From assembly GCF_025264685.1 (NCBI RefSeq), contig NZ_CP073721.1, positions 6,155,501-6,219,500 on the forward strand: a DNA stretch of 64,000 nucleotides, written 5' to 3'. Positions 57,121 to 64,000 of the stretch are shown here, piece by piece (within the stretch, counting starts at the first letter, position 1; each line of letters begins with the position of its first letter). Source of the stretch: Dactylosporangium roseum. GTDB lineage: Bacteria; Actinomycetota; Actinomycetes; Mycobacteriales; Micromonosporaceae. The notes under the pieces were generated by a model. It did not search any database. It saw nothing but the letters and a program-made list of their open reading frames with translations, and was not told the DNA's origin. Made by a program: the position numbers and the translations under genes.

Positions 57121-57741
57121 TTGCCGGTCGCCGGACCGCCCGGAGGTGATCCCCTGCCCACCGACAACGCCGAGCGGTCCCGGATCATCGAGGCCGCCTA
57201 TCGTTGCCTCGCCGACAGCAACGGCGGCGGCGTCTCCGTCAACGGAATCCTCACCGCGGCCGGCCTGTCGACCCGCGCCTTCTACCGTCACTTCGACTCC
57301 AAGGACGGGCTGCTGCTGGCGATGTTCCGGCGCGACAGCGGACTGGTCCACGACGAGCTGACCGCCGTGGCCGCCACGGCGCCGGACGCGCGCGAGGCGC
57401 TGCGCCGCTGGATCGAGGGGTATCTCGGCCTGACCGCGGAGCCGTACCGGTGCCGGATCCTGACGCTGGCGTCGGACGAGCTGCTGCGCACGAGCGGCTA
57501 CGCCGCGGAGCGCGCCCGCGCGGCGCACCACCACCGGACCGCGATCGCGGAGCTTCTGGCGCGTGGCCGCCGGGACGGCACACTGCCGCTGGCCGACCCG
57601 GAACCGGACGCGAGGACGATCCTGGCAGCACTGTCGGGATGGTTCCAGTCGTTGATGCTGGGCACGTCCGAGACGACAGCGGAGTCGGCGACCGCCGAGC
57701 TGACGGCGTTCGTCTTCCGGGCACTGGGCGCCCGTCCCTGA
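57121..57741 (+). CDS. TetR-family regulator with an ambiguous start codon
   Basis: 206 aa from TTG 57121 or 195 from CTG 57154. The helix-turn-helix is RSRIIEAAYRCLADSNGGGVSVNGILTAAGLSTRAFYRHFDSKDGLLLAMF and the ligand domain has TAEPYRCRILTLASDELLRTSGYAAERARAAHHHRT. CTG 57154 follows GGAGGTGATCC, a full complement of the 16S rRNA tail, at ideal spacing, whereas TTG 57121 would be leaderless. It may control the divergent FhuF-like gene. Confidence 0.85.
   Translation: MPVAGPPGGDPLPTDNAERSRIIEAAYRCLADSNGGGVSVNGILTAAGLSTRAFYRHFDSKDGLLLAMFRRDSGLVHDELTAVAATAPDAREALRRWIEGYLGLTAEPYRCRILTLASDELLRTSGYAAERARAAHHHRTAIAELLARGRRDGTLPLADPEPDARTILAALSGWFQSLMLGTSETTAESATAELTAFVFRALGARP
57142..57152 (+). 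promoter_or_regulatory. Full-length Shine-Dalgarno GGAGGTGATCC
   Basis: All 11 bases complement the conserved 3' end of 16S rRNA. The next in-frame codon at the right distance is CTG 57154, a very rare initiator. Confidence 0.6.
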
Positions 57742-57796
57742 CACGGTCCGCCCGCGCCCGACCCGCCGCATGTGGCCAGAAGGCGACAGCACCCGC

Positions 57797-57802
57797 TAAT
57801 GT
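57797..57802 (+). promoter_or_regulatory. -10 element TAATGT of the GntR gene
   Basis: Eight bases separate it from GTG 57811. ATG 57799 lies inside the hexamer and is therefore not the start. Confidence 0.4.
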
Positions 57803-57810
57803 CTGCGGGC

Positions 57811-58230
57811 GTGACAGCTCGGTACAAGATGTTGGCCGATGTCCTGCGGCAACGGATCAGCTCCGGCGCGCTCGCGCCCGGGCGGCGGTTGCCCAGTGCC
57901 GCCGAGCTGGCCTGGGAGCACGACGTCAGCCGGGACACCGCACTGCGGGCCATGGCGACCCTCCGGGCCGAAGGGCTGCTCTTCCTCGCCCCCGACAACT
58001 CCATCCGCGTCGGGCCGTGCCGCACCCGGACCGTCCGCGACCGGACCGCGCCCAGCGCGACGGTCGTCGACGTGCCGGCGCATGCGGTGATCAGCGCCAG
58101 GATGCCGACGCCCGGCGAGCGCGAGACGCTCGCGCTCGCCGAGGGCACGCCCGTCCTGGTCGTCCGCATCGGCGACGTCGAGGAGGTGCACCCGGCCGAC
58201 CGCACGACCCTCCGCAGGGCTAAGGGCTAG
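57811..58230 (+). CDS. GntR-family regulator with a short effector domain
   Basis: 139 aa. Winged helix at 1-70: RYKMLADVLRQRISSGALAPGRRLPSAAELAWEHDVSRDTALRAMATLRAEGLLFLA. Only about 65 residues follow (SATVVDVPAHAVISARMPTPGERETLALAEGTPVLVVR), far less than a full UTRA effector domain, so it may sense nothing or act by dimer contacts. It converges on the PP2C gene with an 8-base gap. Confidence 0.82.
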   Translation: MTARYKMLADVLRQRISSGALAPGRRLPSAAELAWEHDVSRDTALRAMATLRAEGLLFLAPDNSIRVGPCRTRTVRDRTAPSATVVDVPAHAVISARMPTPGERETLALAEGTPVLVVRIGDVEEVHPADRTTLRRAKG

Positions 58231-58238
58231 CGGGTCCG

Positions 58239-58925
58239 TCAGGCTGCCACGTGGTCGACGACGACCACCGTCACGTTGTCGCGGCCGCCGGCGACGACCG
58301 CACGCCGTACCAACTCCTCGGCCGCCTGGACGGGGTCCTCCTGTTCGGCGAGGACCGCCGCGATGTCCCGGTCGCCGAGCTCCAGCGGCAGGCCGTCGGA
58401 GCAGATGAGGTACCGCTCCCCGGGCACCGCCGGCAGGACCCACAGATCCGGCTTCGGGCCGGGGATCGTGCCGAGCGCGCGGGTGATGACACCCCGGCGC
58501 TGGGTCAGGGCCTCGGGCGCCACGTGATCGACGGTGAGCTGTCCGAGCTCGCCGCGCACGAAGCGATACACGCGGGAGTCGCCGATGTTGAAGACGACCC
58601 AGCACTCCTCCCCCTCGACCGTCGCGAGGCTCAGCCCGGTGACGGTGGTGCCCATGCCGCCGAGCGAGGGATCCTCGACCGCGGCGGCGAGGATGTCGTC
58701 GTTGGCGCGGGCGAGAGCGTCGCGCACGTCCAACGGGTCCCGGTCGCGCACCTGGTCGAGGCGGCGCAGCGCGGTGACGGCGAGGTCGCTCGCCACGTCG
58801 CCGCCCGCGTGGCCGCCCATGCCGTCGGCGACGGCCCAGACGCCCTCGCCGACGAGCGCGCTGTCCTCGTTGCGCCGGCGGATCTTGCCGACGTCGGTGG
58901 CCGCTCCGGCCCGAATGGTCGCCAT
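58239..58925 (-). CDS. PP2C-family Ser/Thr protein phosphatase
   Basis: 228 aa. Metal-binding motifs of PPM phosphatases are clear: RRRNEDSALVGEGVWAVADGMGGHAGGDVAS, GTTVTGL, VFNIGDSRVYRF, YLICSDGLPLEL and GGRDNVTVVVV. It is coupled to the upstream unknown gene by a one-base TGATG overlap. Ser/Thr kinases and FHA proteins, such as the one at 8289, are typical partners of these phosphatases, but no kinase gene is in this window. Confidence 0.93.
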   Translation of the reverse strand: MATIRAGAATDVGKIRRRNEDSALVGEGVWAVADGMGGHAGGDVASDLAVTALRRLDQVRDRDPLDVRDALARANDDILAAAVEDPSLGGMGTTVTGLSLATVEGEECWVVFNIGDSRVYRFVRGELGQLTVDHVAPEALTQRRGVITRALGTIPGPKPDLWVLPAVPGERYLICSDGLPLELGDRDIAAVLAEQEDPVQAAEELVRRAVVAGGRDNVTVVVVDHVAA

Positions 58926-59542
58926 CACACCCCTACCGGTTGGGCGAGCAGTTCGACGATGCGGGCGACGAGCGCCTCGCGGGTGACCCGGCGAGTGGCC
59001 TCCGGGCGGTCGAGATGGTCGCGGGCGTCGGACACGAACCAGACGCCGCCGCGGCCCCGGGCGACGGCGAGGCCGCCGGCGGCCGTCCGCACGAGGACGG
59101 TCCCCGTGCACAGGTCGAGGAAGCGCAGGACGGGCGCGGAGACCGGCTCGGCGGCGTCGATCAGCTCGACGTTGAACAGCCCGTAGGAGCCCGGGTAGAC
59201 CGCCAGGCGGGCATCGGCGCCGCTGAACAGGTGCACCACGACCGGCCGGTCGCCGATCCAGCCGGCGGCCTCGGTGGTGGTGTGGCAGGTGGCCAGCGCG
59301 TCCGCGGCGGCAGAGACCAGCTCGCCGGGGACGACCCGCTGCCCGTCGAGCCGGCACAGGCCGCGGGCCAGCAGCGCGGCCACCCCGGCGGCGACCACGA
59401 TGTCGGTGGCCACGCCGGGCTGGAAGTTGAGCCGGCGGCGCACCGGGTCGAACTCGGGCGCGCGCCGGTCCGCGCCTCCGGCGGCGGTACGCAGGACGAA
59501 CTCCAGTTCCGCGAACGTCAGCGTCGTCAGATGATCGGCCAT
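58925..59542 (-). CDS. Unknown soluble protein coupled to the PP2C phosphatase
   Basis: 205 aa from ATG 59542, with AAGGAG about 12 bases upstream. The first half is helical (LTTLTFAELEFVLRTAAGG, DIVVAAGVAALLARGLC, LVSAAADALATCHTTTEAAGWIG). The second has a beta-rich part (VVVHLFSGADARLAVYPGSYGLFNVELIDAAEPV), ending ARDHLDRPEATRRVTREALVARIVELL. It has the look of an EspG-like or chaperone-type binding protein but I cannot assign it. Its coupling to the phosphatase suggests a substrate or regulator. Confidence 0.65.
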   Translation of the reverse strand: MADHLTTLTFAELEFVLRTAAGGADRRAPEFDPVRRRLNFQPGVATDIVVAAGVAALLARGLCRLDGQRVVPGELVSAAADALATCHTTTEAAGWIGDRPVVVHLFSGADARLAVYPGSYGLFNVELIDAAEPVSAPVLRFLDLCTGTVLVRTAAGGLAVARGRGGVWFVSDARDHLDRPEATRRVTREALVARIVELLAQPVGV

Positions 59543-59694
59543 GGCCGCAGATTGCTCCTTCAAACCGCTGAGACTACCGGGAACCCGAACGATCTTTCAG
59601 AGCGGGTCCGCTTCCTCATATCGGGCATATCGGCAGGTTTCCGTCGTACTTCAGTTTCGCAAAGGTCCGGCGGCCGCCGGCCGATCGGTCGGTC

Positions 59695-61305
59695 GTGCGG
59701 ACCGACGCTGGTAGCCGGGCCTGGCGACGACGCTGGGTGGGTGCGGCGCTGGTGCTCACCGTCCTGTTCGCCGGCCTCGGCCTGTCGGCGGGCGGTGCCG
59801 CCGTCGTGAACCGGGTCGAGCAGCGCTCCGCCGCGCAACTCATGGACCGCTACGCCGAGGACGTCAGTGCGGCGGTCATCCAGCAGGTGGACCGGTACGG
59901 CGACACGCTGGCGGACCTCGCCGCCGCCATCGGGGCCCGGCCGGACGTCACCGCGGCCGACTTCGCGGCGATCTCGGCGGGGCTCAACTGGGACCGGCTG
60001 CCGGGCGCCAGCGGCGTGGCGTTCGCCGTGCCGGCGGCCGACGCCGACCTGCCGTCCGTGGAGTCGTACTGGCGGGACAAGGGCGTCCCGACGCTCGCGC
60101 TCGCCCCGATCGGCACGGGCGTCGAGCACGCTTTCGTGATCTTCTCGCGGCCGTTCGACGGCGTCGCCGCGGTGCCGGGCCGCGACCTGAGCCAGGTGCC
60201 CGAGGCCACCGCCGCGCTGCGGATGTCGCGCGACAGCGGGGAGTTCACGATCAGCCGCGCGTACGTGCTGCTGAAGGACCGCGCGCTCCCCGCCGATCAG
60301 CAACAGATGTCCTTCACGCTCGTCGTGCCGGTCCACGACCACGCGAGCGGGCGGTTCCGCGGCTGGGTCGTCATGGGCCTGCGCGGCGGCGACTTCCTCA
60401 ACGAGACGCTGCGGACCCGCGCGCAGGGCGCGGTGCGCATCCTGCTCACCGACCGCTCGGACGGGACGGCCCGGGTCGTGGCGAGCGTGTCGGCGGGCAC
60501 CATCGCCGGCGACGACCCGGGCAACCGGCAGCGGATCGTGACGGTCGGGCAGCGGCACTGGGAGCTGTCCCTGTACCCGACGGACCGGCTCCTCAACGGC
60601 GCCGACCGGCGGATGGCCCTGCTCACGCTGAGCGCCGGGGTCGTCATCACCTTGCTGCTCACCGCGCTCGTCGCGATCCTCGACGGTGCGCGGAACCGGG
60701 CGATGGCGCGGGTCGACGACGCCACCGCCGCGCTGCGCAAGGACATCGAGCGGCGGCAGGAGACCGAGGCGCGACTGCGGGAGCGCGAGCACGAGCTGCA
60801 GCACCTGGCCTTCCACGACCCGCTGACCGGGCTGGCCAACCGCGTCCTGTTCTACGAGCGGGTCCAGCACGCCCTGCTCACGCACGCCCGCGAGCGGCAC
60901 AGGTTCGCCGTGCTGTTCGTCGACCTCGACGGGTTCAAGCAGGTCAACGACAGCCTCGGCCACGCCGCCGGGGACGACGTGCTGCGCGAGGTCGCCACGC
61001 GGCTACGCAACTGCGTCCGGGCCAGCGACACGGTGGCGCGCTTCGGCGGCGACGAGTTCGCGGTGCTCGCCGAGCACCTCGCCACGGAGACGGACGCCCA
61101 GGCGACCGCGAACCGGATCGTCAAGGTCGTGGCGAAACCGTTCGAGCTGTACGGCACGCCGGCCCACATCTCGGCGAGCGTCGGGGTCGCGCTGAGCGGC
61201 GCGGGCGACGCCGACGAGATCCTGCGGGAGGCGGACGAGGCGATGTACCGGGCGAAAAGCACCGGCAAGGGCCGCTACGTCCTGGCCGGCGCCGGCCAAT
61301 GTTGA
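59695..61305 (+). CDS. CHASE-domain GGDEF diguanylate cyclase
   Basis: 536 aa. A membrane helix (AALVLTVLFAGLGLSAGGAAVV) is followed by an extracytoplasmic CHASE domain (ISAGLNWDRLPGASGVAFAVPAAD, GVEHAFVIFSRPF) up to about 300. A second helix (MALLTLSAGVVITLLLTALVAI), a coiled linker, and a GGDEF domain (LAFHDPLTGLANR, LFVDLDGFKQVNDSLGHAAGDDVL, RFGGDEFAVLAE) complete it. The intact GGDEF predicts cyclic-di-GMP synthesis under control of an external signal. No EAL domain. The start GTG 59695 has no clear promoter or ribosome-binding site. Confidence 0.88.
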   Translation: MRTDAGSRAWRRRWVGAALVLTVLFAGLGLSAGGAAVVNRVEQRSAAQLMDRYAEDVSAAVIQQVDRYGDTLADLAAAIGARPDVTAADFAAISAGLNWDRLPGASGVAFAVPAADADLPSVESYWRDKGVPTLALAPIGTGVEHAFVIFSRPFDGVAAVPGRDLSQVPEATAALRMSRDSGEFTISRAYVLLKDRALPADQQQMSFTLVVPVHDHASGRFRGWVVMGLRGGDFLNETLRTRAQGAVRILLTDRSDGTARVVASVSAGTIAGDDPGNRQRIVTVGQRHWELSLYPTDRLLNGADRRMALLTLSAGVVITLLLTALVAILDGARNRAMARVDDATAALRKDIERRQETEARLREREHELQHLAFHDPLTGLANRVLFYERVQHALLTHARERHRFAVLFVDLDGFKQVNDSLGHAAGDDVLREVATRLRNCVRASDTVARFGGDEFAVLAEHLATETDAQATANRIVKVVAKPFELYGTPAHISASVGVALSGAGDADEILREADEAMYRAKSTGKGRYVLAGAGQC

Positions 61306-61496
61306 CCTTGGTAGCTGCCGGCGGCCGGGACCGCTTGCCCAGCCCGGGAACGCGCCGCCCCGGGCCGGCGGCGACCACGAGCGGCGGACACCGCTCCGGC
61401 GCGGCCCGGTCGCGCGCGCCCGCCTCCACGACGAGCCGGCGGGCGACGCGTCACCGTACGGCAGGCGTAGCCCGGGGTACGCGGCCGGGCGCAGGG

Positions 61497-61502
61497 TACC
61501 GT
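61497..61502 (+). promoter_or_regulatory. -10 element TACCGT of yaaA
   Basis: Seven bases separate it from GTG 61510. Confidence 0.5.
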
Positions 61503-61509
61503 CTCGGGC

Positions 61510-62247
61510 GTGCTCATCCTGTTGCCGCCGTCCGAGGGCAAGGCCGCCGCCCCGCGGCGCGGCGGCCCCGTGGACCTCGACCGGCTCACCGCGCCCGGGT
61601 TGCGCGCTGCCCGCGAGGCGGTCCTCGACGACCTCGTCAAGATCAGCGTCGACCCCGCCGCCGCGCTCGACACGCTGGGGCTCAGCCCGGGGCAGGTCGC
61701 CGAGGTCGAGCGCAACACGCGCCTCCGCGACGCGCCGGCGCTGCCGGCCGGGAAGCTCTACACCGGGGTGCTCTACGACGCGCTGGACCTCGCCTCGCTG
61801 CCCGTGCCCGCCAAGCGCCGCGCCGGCAAGCAGGTGCTGATCTTCTCGGGGCTGTGGGGCGTGGTGGGCCTGGGCGACCGGATCCCGCCGTACCGCTGCT
61901 CCGCCGGTGTCCGCCTGCCCACCGTCGGCCCGCTGACCGGCCACTGGAAGGCGGCGCTCGCCGAGCCGCTGCGCGAGCTGGACGAGTCGCTGGTCCTCGA
62001 CCTGCGCTCGTCCGCCTACGCCCCGATGTGGGCGCCGCGCAACGCGGTCACGGTGCGGGTCCTGCACGGCGGCAAGGTCGTGAGCCACTTCAACAAGGCC
62101 ACCAAGGGCCGGATCGTGCGCGCCCTGCTGCTCGCCGACGCGCGCCCGAAGACCCCGGCGAAGCTCGCCGACACGCTGCGTGAGTTCGGGTACCGCGTGG
62201 AGGCGCACCGGCCGCACCAGCTCGACGTCGTAGTAGAAGCGTTGTAG
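61510..62247 (+). CDS. yaaA: YaaA-family peroxide stress protein
   Basis: 245 aa. LILLPPSEGKAAAP at the N-terminus, LYTGVLYDALDLASLP, FSGLWGVVGLGDRIPPYR and VVSHFNKATKGRIVRALL are hallmarks of the YaaA (UPF0246) family, which lowers iron-driven damage under peroxide in E. coli. GTG 61510 is leaderless by its -10 spacing. About 200 gene-free bases separate it from the GGDEF gene; nothing was seen in them. Confidence 0.9.
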   Translation: MLILLPPSEGKAAAPRRGGPVDLDRLTAPGLRAAREAVLDDLVKISVDPAAALDTLGLSPGQVAEVERNTRLRDAPALPAGKLYTGVLYDALDLASLPVPAKRRAGKQVLIFSGLWGVVGLGDRIPPYRCSAGVRLPTVGPLTGHWKAALAEPLRELDESLVLDLRSSAYAPMWAPRNAVTVRVLHGGKVVSHFNKATKGRIVRALLLADARPKTPAKLADTLREFGYRVEAHRPHQLDVVVEAL

Positions 62248-62297
62248 GTTCGCCGTTTCGCTGCGCCCCGGCCGTACCGTCGGGGAGGGTCGGAACC

Positions 62298-64000
62298 GTG
62301 GACAGTCAACCCGGCGTCACGCGCCGTAGCGTACTGACCGCCGCGGGCCTCGCCGCCGTCTCCGGCGTCACGCCGACGGACCCGGCCGCCGCACCGGCGG
62401 CGCCGCTGCGGCCGGTGAGCATGGCCATGCACATCCACGGGCCGTTCAGCGAGGGCCTGGCCAGCTACTCCGCGCATCTGGCCCAGGCGCGCCGGCACAA
62501 GGTCGACGTGGTGTGGTGGACCGACCACGACTTCCGGATCGCCGCCTTCGACCACCGCGGGGTCGTGCACTTCGACGCCGCCAGGGAGCCGGAGAAGGGG
62601 CTGGACTGGACCTGGGCGAAACACACCGAGGGCGTGCTCGACTCGTCCGTCGCGGAGTTCGTGCCGGCGCCGCGGTCACCGCAGGACGGCGGCGGGAAGG
62701 CGCTCCGGCTCGCGGCCGCCGGGCCGGGGATCCTCTGGTATCAGGGCACCGCCTGGAACTCGACCGCCAACGCCTGCATCGCCGACACGACGATCACGCT
62801 CGACGTGCTGCCGGAGGTGCTCCCCGCCGACGGCGAACTGTGCCTGGACGTCCAGTTGTCGCACCACCCCGCCGGGGAGGGCCGGCCCGCGGGGGTGCTC
62901 CACATCCGGTACCGCATCGGGCTCTTCGAAACGCCCGGCCACAGCGCGAGCGGGACCGCCGGCACGGCCTGGCTCCCCGCGAAGGCCGGGGCCTGGCAGC
63001 GGTTCACGTTCGTCCCGCGCGACGACGTGTCGCGGCTGTGGCCCGGCGTGGTGCCCGGCGACAACGCGCTGACCGGCCTGCGGATCGGAGTCCGCCGGGC
63101 GCGGTTCGTCGTCGACCGGCTGACCTTCGACCGCAGCCGCCGAGCCGGCCAGGCGGGCGAGGAACTGCGCGCCGAGGTGATCGCCGCCGCCGGCCGGGCC
63201 TACCCCGACGTGACGCACTTCCGCGCGATGGAGATGTCGCTGGTACGGCACGTGAACTGGTACGGCGGCGACCAGACCCTGCCCGCGTTCCCCAGCCCGC
63301 CGGTACGGGACAACGACGTCCGCCGGACCGAGTCGATGGTCCGCTTCCTGCATGCGCACGGCGGCATCGCGTGCTGGAACCATCCGATGGACGTGGCGAA
63401 GCGGGACGAGCTCGCCGAGCTGATGCTGACCCGCGACGCCCTCGGCGCCGACCTCGTGGAGATCGGCCGCAAACCGCTCGACGACCTGCTCTGGGTGCTC
63501 GACGTGGCGGCCCGCAACGCGCTCTTCGCCACCGCCGTGGGCAGCAGCGACGACCACGACGCGATCGACTGGCTCACGAACGAGGAGCACTTCGTCACGT
63601 ACGTCTGGGCGAGCTCGAAGGCGCGGTCCGACCTGCTGGCGGCCCTGCGCGCCGGCGCGGCCTGGTTCACCGACCTGGCCCGCTATCGCGGCACGCTCGA
63701 CCTGCGGATCGGCGGCGTGTCGCAACTCGGCACGGTGCGGATCACGAGGTCGCCGGTGACCGCCGACGTGGTCGCCACCGGCCTGCCGAGGAAGGCGGTC
63801 GCGGAGATCGTGACAGGGCTCGCCGACGAGGCCGGCGCCGTGCCGTCGACGACGATCTCGAAGGGCCGGTCGGTCACCGTCCGGCCGGGGCATTACGCGC
63901 GGGTGCAGGTGCGCCTGGCGACCGGCGAGATCGTCGGGGCGTCGAACCCGCTGTGGGTGCTGGCGAAACAACCGAAACGCCCGGTCCCGGCGATCCGGAA
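62298..64000 (+). CDS. Tat-exported PHP-type phosphoesterase (3' end outside the window)
   Basis: Open from GTG 62298 to the right edge, at least 567 codons with no stop. The Tat signal T-R-R-S-V-L-T-A-A-G-L-A is at about 9-20. Metal-binding stretches of the PHP superfamily are MAMHIHGPFSEG, DVVWWTDHDF, GIACWNHPMD and GSSDDHD. A beta-rich insertion (KALRLAAAGPGILWYQGTA... GVRRARFVVDRLTFD) separates the first two from the rest and could be a carbohydrate-binding module. GGGGAGG lies about 9 bases before the start and TACCGT ends 17 bases before it. Confidence 0.8.
   Translation, partial: MDSQPGVTRRSVLTAAGLAAVSGVTPTDPAAAPAAPLRPVSMAMHIHGPFSEGLASYSAHLAQARRHKVDVVWWTDHDFRIAAFDHRGVVHFDAAREPEKGLDWTWAKHTEGVLDSSVAEFVPAPRSPQDGGGKALRLAAAGPGILWYQGTAWNSTANACIADTTITLDVLPEVLPADGELCLDVQLSHHPAGEGRPAGVLHIRYRIGLFETPGHSASGTAGTAWLPAKAGAWQRFTFVPRDDVSRLWPGVVPGDNALTGLRIGVRRARFVVDRLTFDRSRRAGQAGEELRAEVIAAAGRAYPDVTHFRAMEMSLVRHVNWYGGDQTLPAFPSPPVRDNDVRRTESMVRFLHAHGGIACWNHPMDVAKRDELAELMLTRDALGADLVEIGRKPLDDLLWVLDVAARNALFATAVGSSDDHDAIDWLTNEEHFVTYVWASSKARSDLLAALRAGAAWFTDLARYRGTLDLRIGGVSQLGTVRITRSPVTADVVATGLPRKAVAEIVTGLADEAGAVPSTTISKGRSVTVRPGHYARVQVRLATGEIVGASNPLWVLAKQPKRPVPAIR

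Noticed and set aside
1-64000. tRNA or rRNA genes
   Set aside because: No T-loop GTTCGA-type stretch within a cloverleaf context and no rRNA-like tract was noticed by eye; a covariance-model scan was not possible.

Overview
The window is high-GC actinobacterial DNA. GTG starts are common, many genes appear to start without a leader directly behind a TAnnnT -10 hexamer, and NarL-type two-component systems, sigma factors and TetR/GntR regulators are frequent. The intergenic TGATCATG palindromes and overall gene content suggest a Micromonosporaceae chromosome; the family is inference. No rRNA, tRNA or CRISPR array was seen.

Layout. 0-6 kb: end of a pentapeptide-repeat protein, STAS protein, hemerythrin-like protein, a small possibly frameshifted gene, a lipoprotein, a serine beta-lactamase-fold hydrolase, an orphan ClpP and a propionyl-CoA synthetase (PrpE). 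6.1-8.3 kb: gene-poor tract with palindromic repeats and an intact IS4-family element that landed in one repeat. 8.3-13.9 kb: double-FHA ABC exporter (Rv1747-like), a subtilisin-like protease, sigma factor and small partner protein, and a VOC protein. 14-19.2 kb: YqeB-like membrane protein with a two-component system, SDR/TetR pair, PAC2 protein. 19.2-22.4 kb: purC, ddl, alr. 22.5-26.7 kb: ABC exporter divergent from a two-component system whose kinase has a duplicated sensor. 26.8-34.1 kb: glycan locus (3,4-ketoisomerase/acetyltransferase fusion, sugar aminotransferase, GT2, two multi-membrane proteins, GtrA), which would make an activated 3-acetamido-3,6-dideoxyhexose and pass it across the membrane on a lipid carrier.

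34-45.4 kb: ROK kinase, pirin, an ECF sigma factor between two membrane proteins whose mature N-termini probably start with His, a potassium channel, a pyruvyl-transferase-family protein, a tandem array of translation-start modules leading into an FAD oxidoreductase, a membrane protein and a Sfp-type phosphopantetheinyl transferase. 45.5-48.3 kb: lutABC lactate-utilisation operon. 48.4-52.2 kb: a tightly coupled five-gene operon (Ycf46-like AAA+ ATPase, DUF1257/Ycf35-like, DUF2997-like, membrane helix-hairpin-helix protein, CxxxCxxC radical-SAM-type protein). I regard this as the best candidate for an undescribed system. 52.2-55.3 kb: VanY-like peptidase, YcnI copper protein, and a VKOR plus thioredoxin-fold disulfide pair. 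55.5-64 kb: Tat-exported cyclase-family protein, FhuF-like reductase, TetR and GntR regulators, PP2C phosphatase with an unknown partner, CHASE-GGDEF protein, YaaA, and a Tat-exported PHP-type phosphoesterase running off the right edge.

Four kinds of long, near-perfect hairpins (at 8.0/37.1, 8.2/38.2, 20.1 and 22.5 kb) lie only between genes, mostly at 3' ends, and may act as terminators or mobile palindromes.
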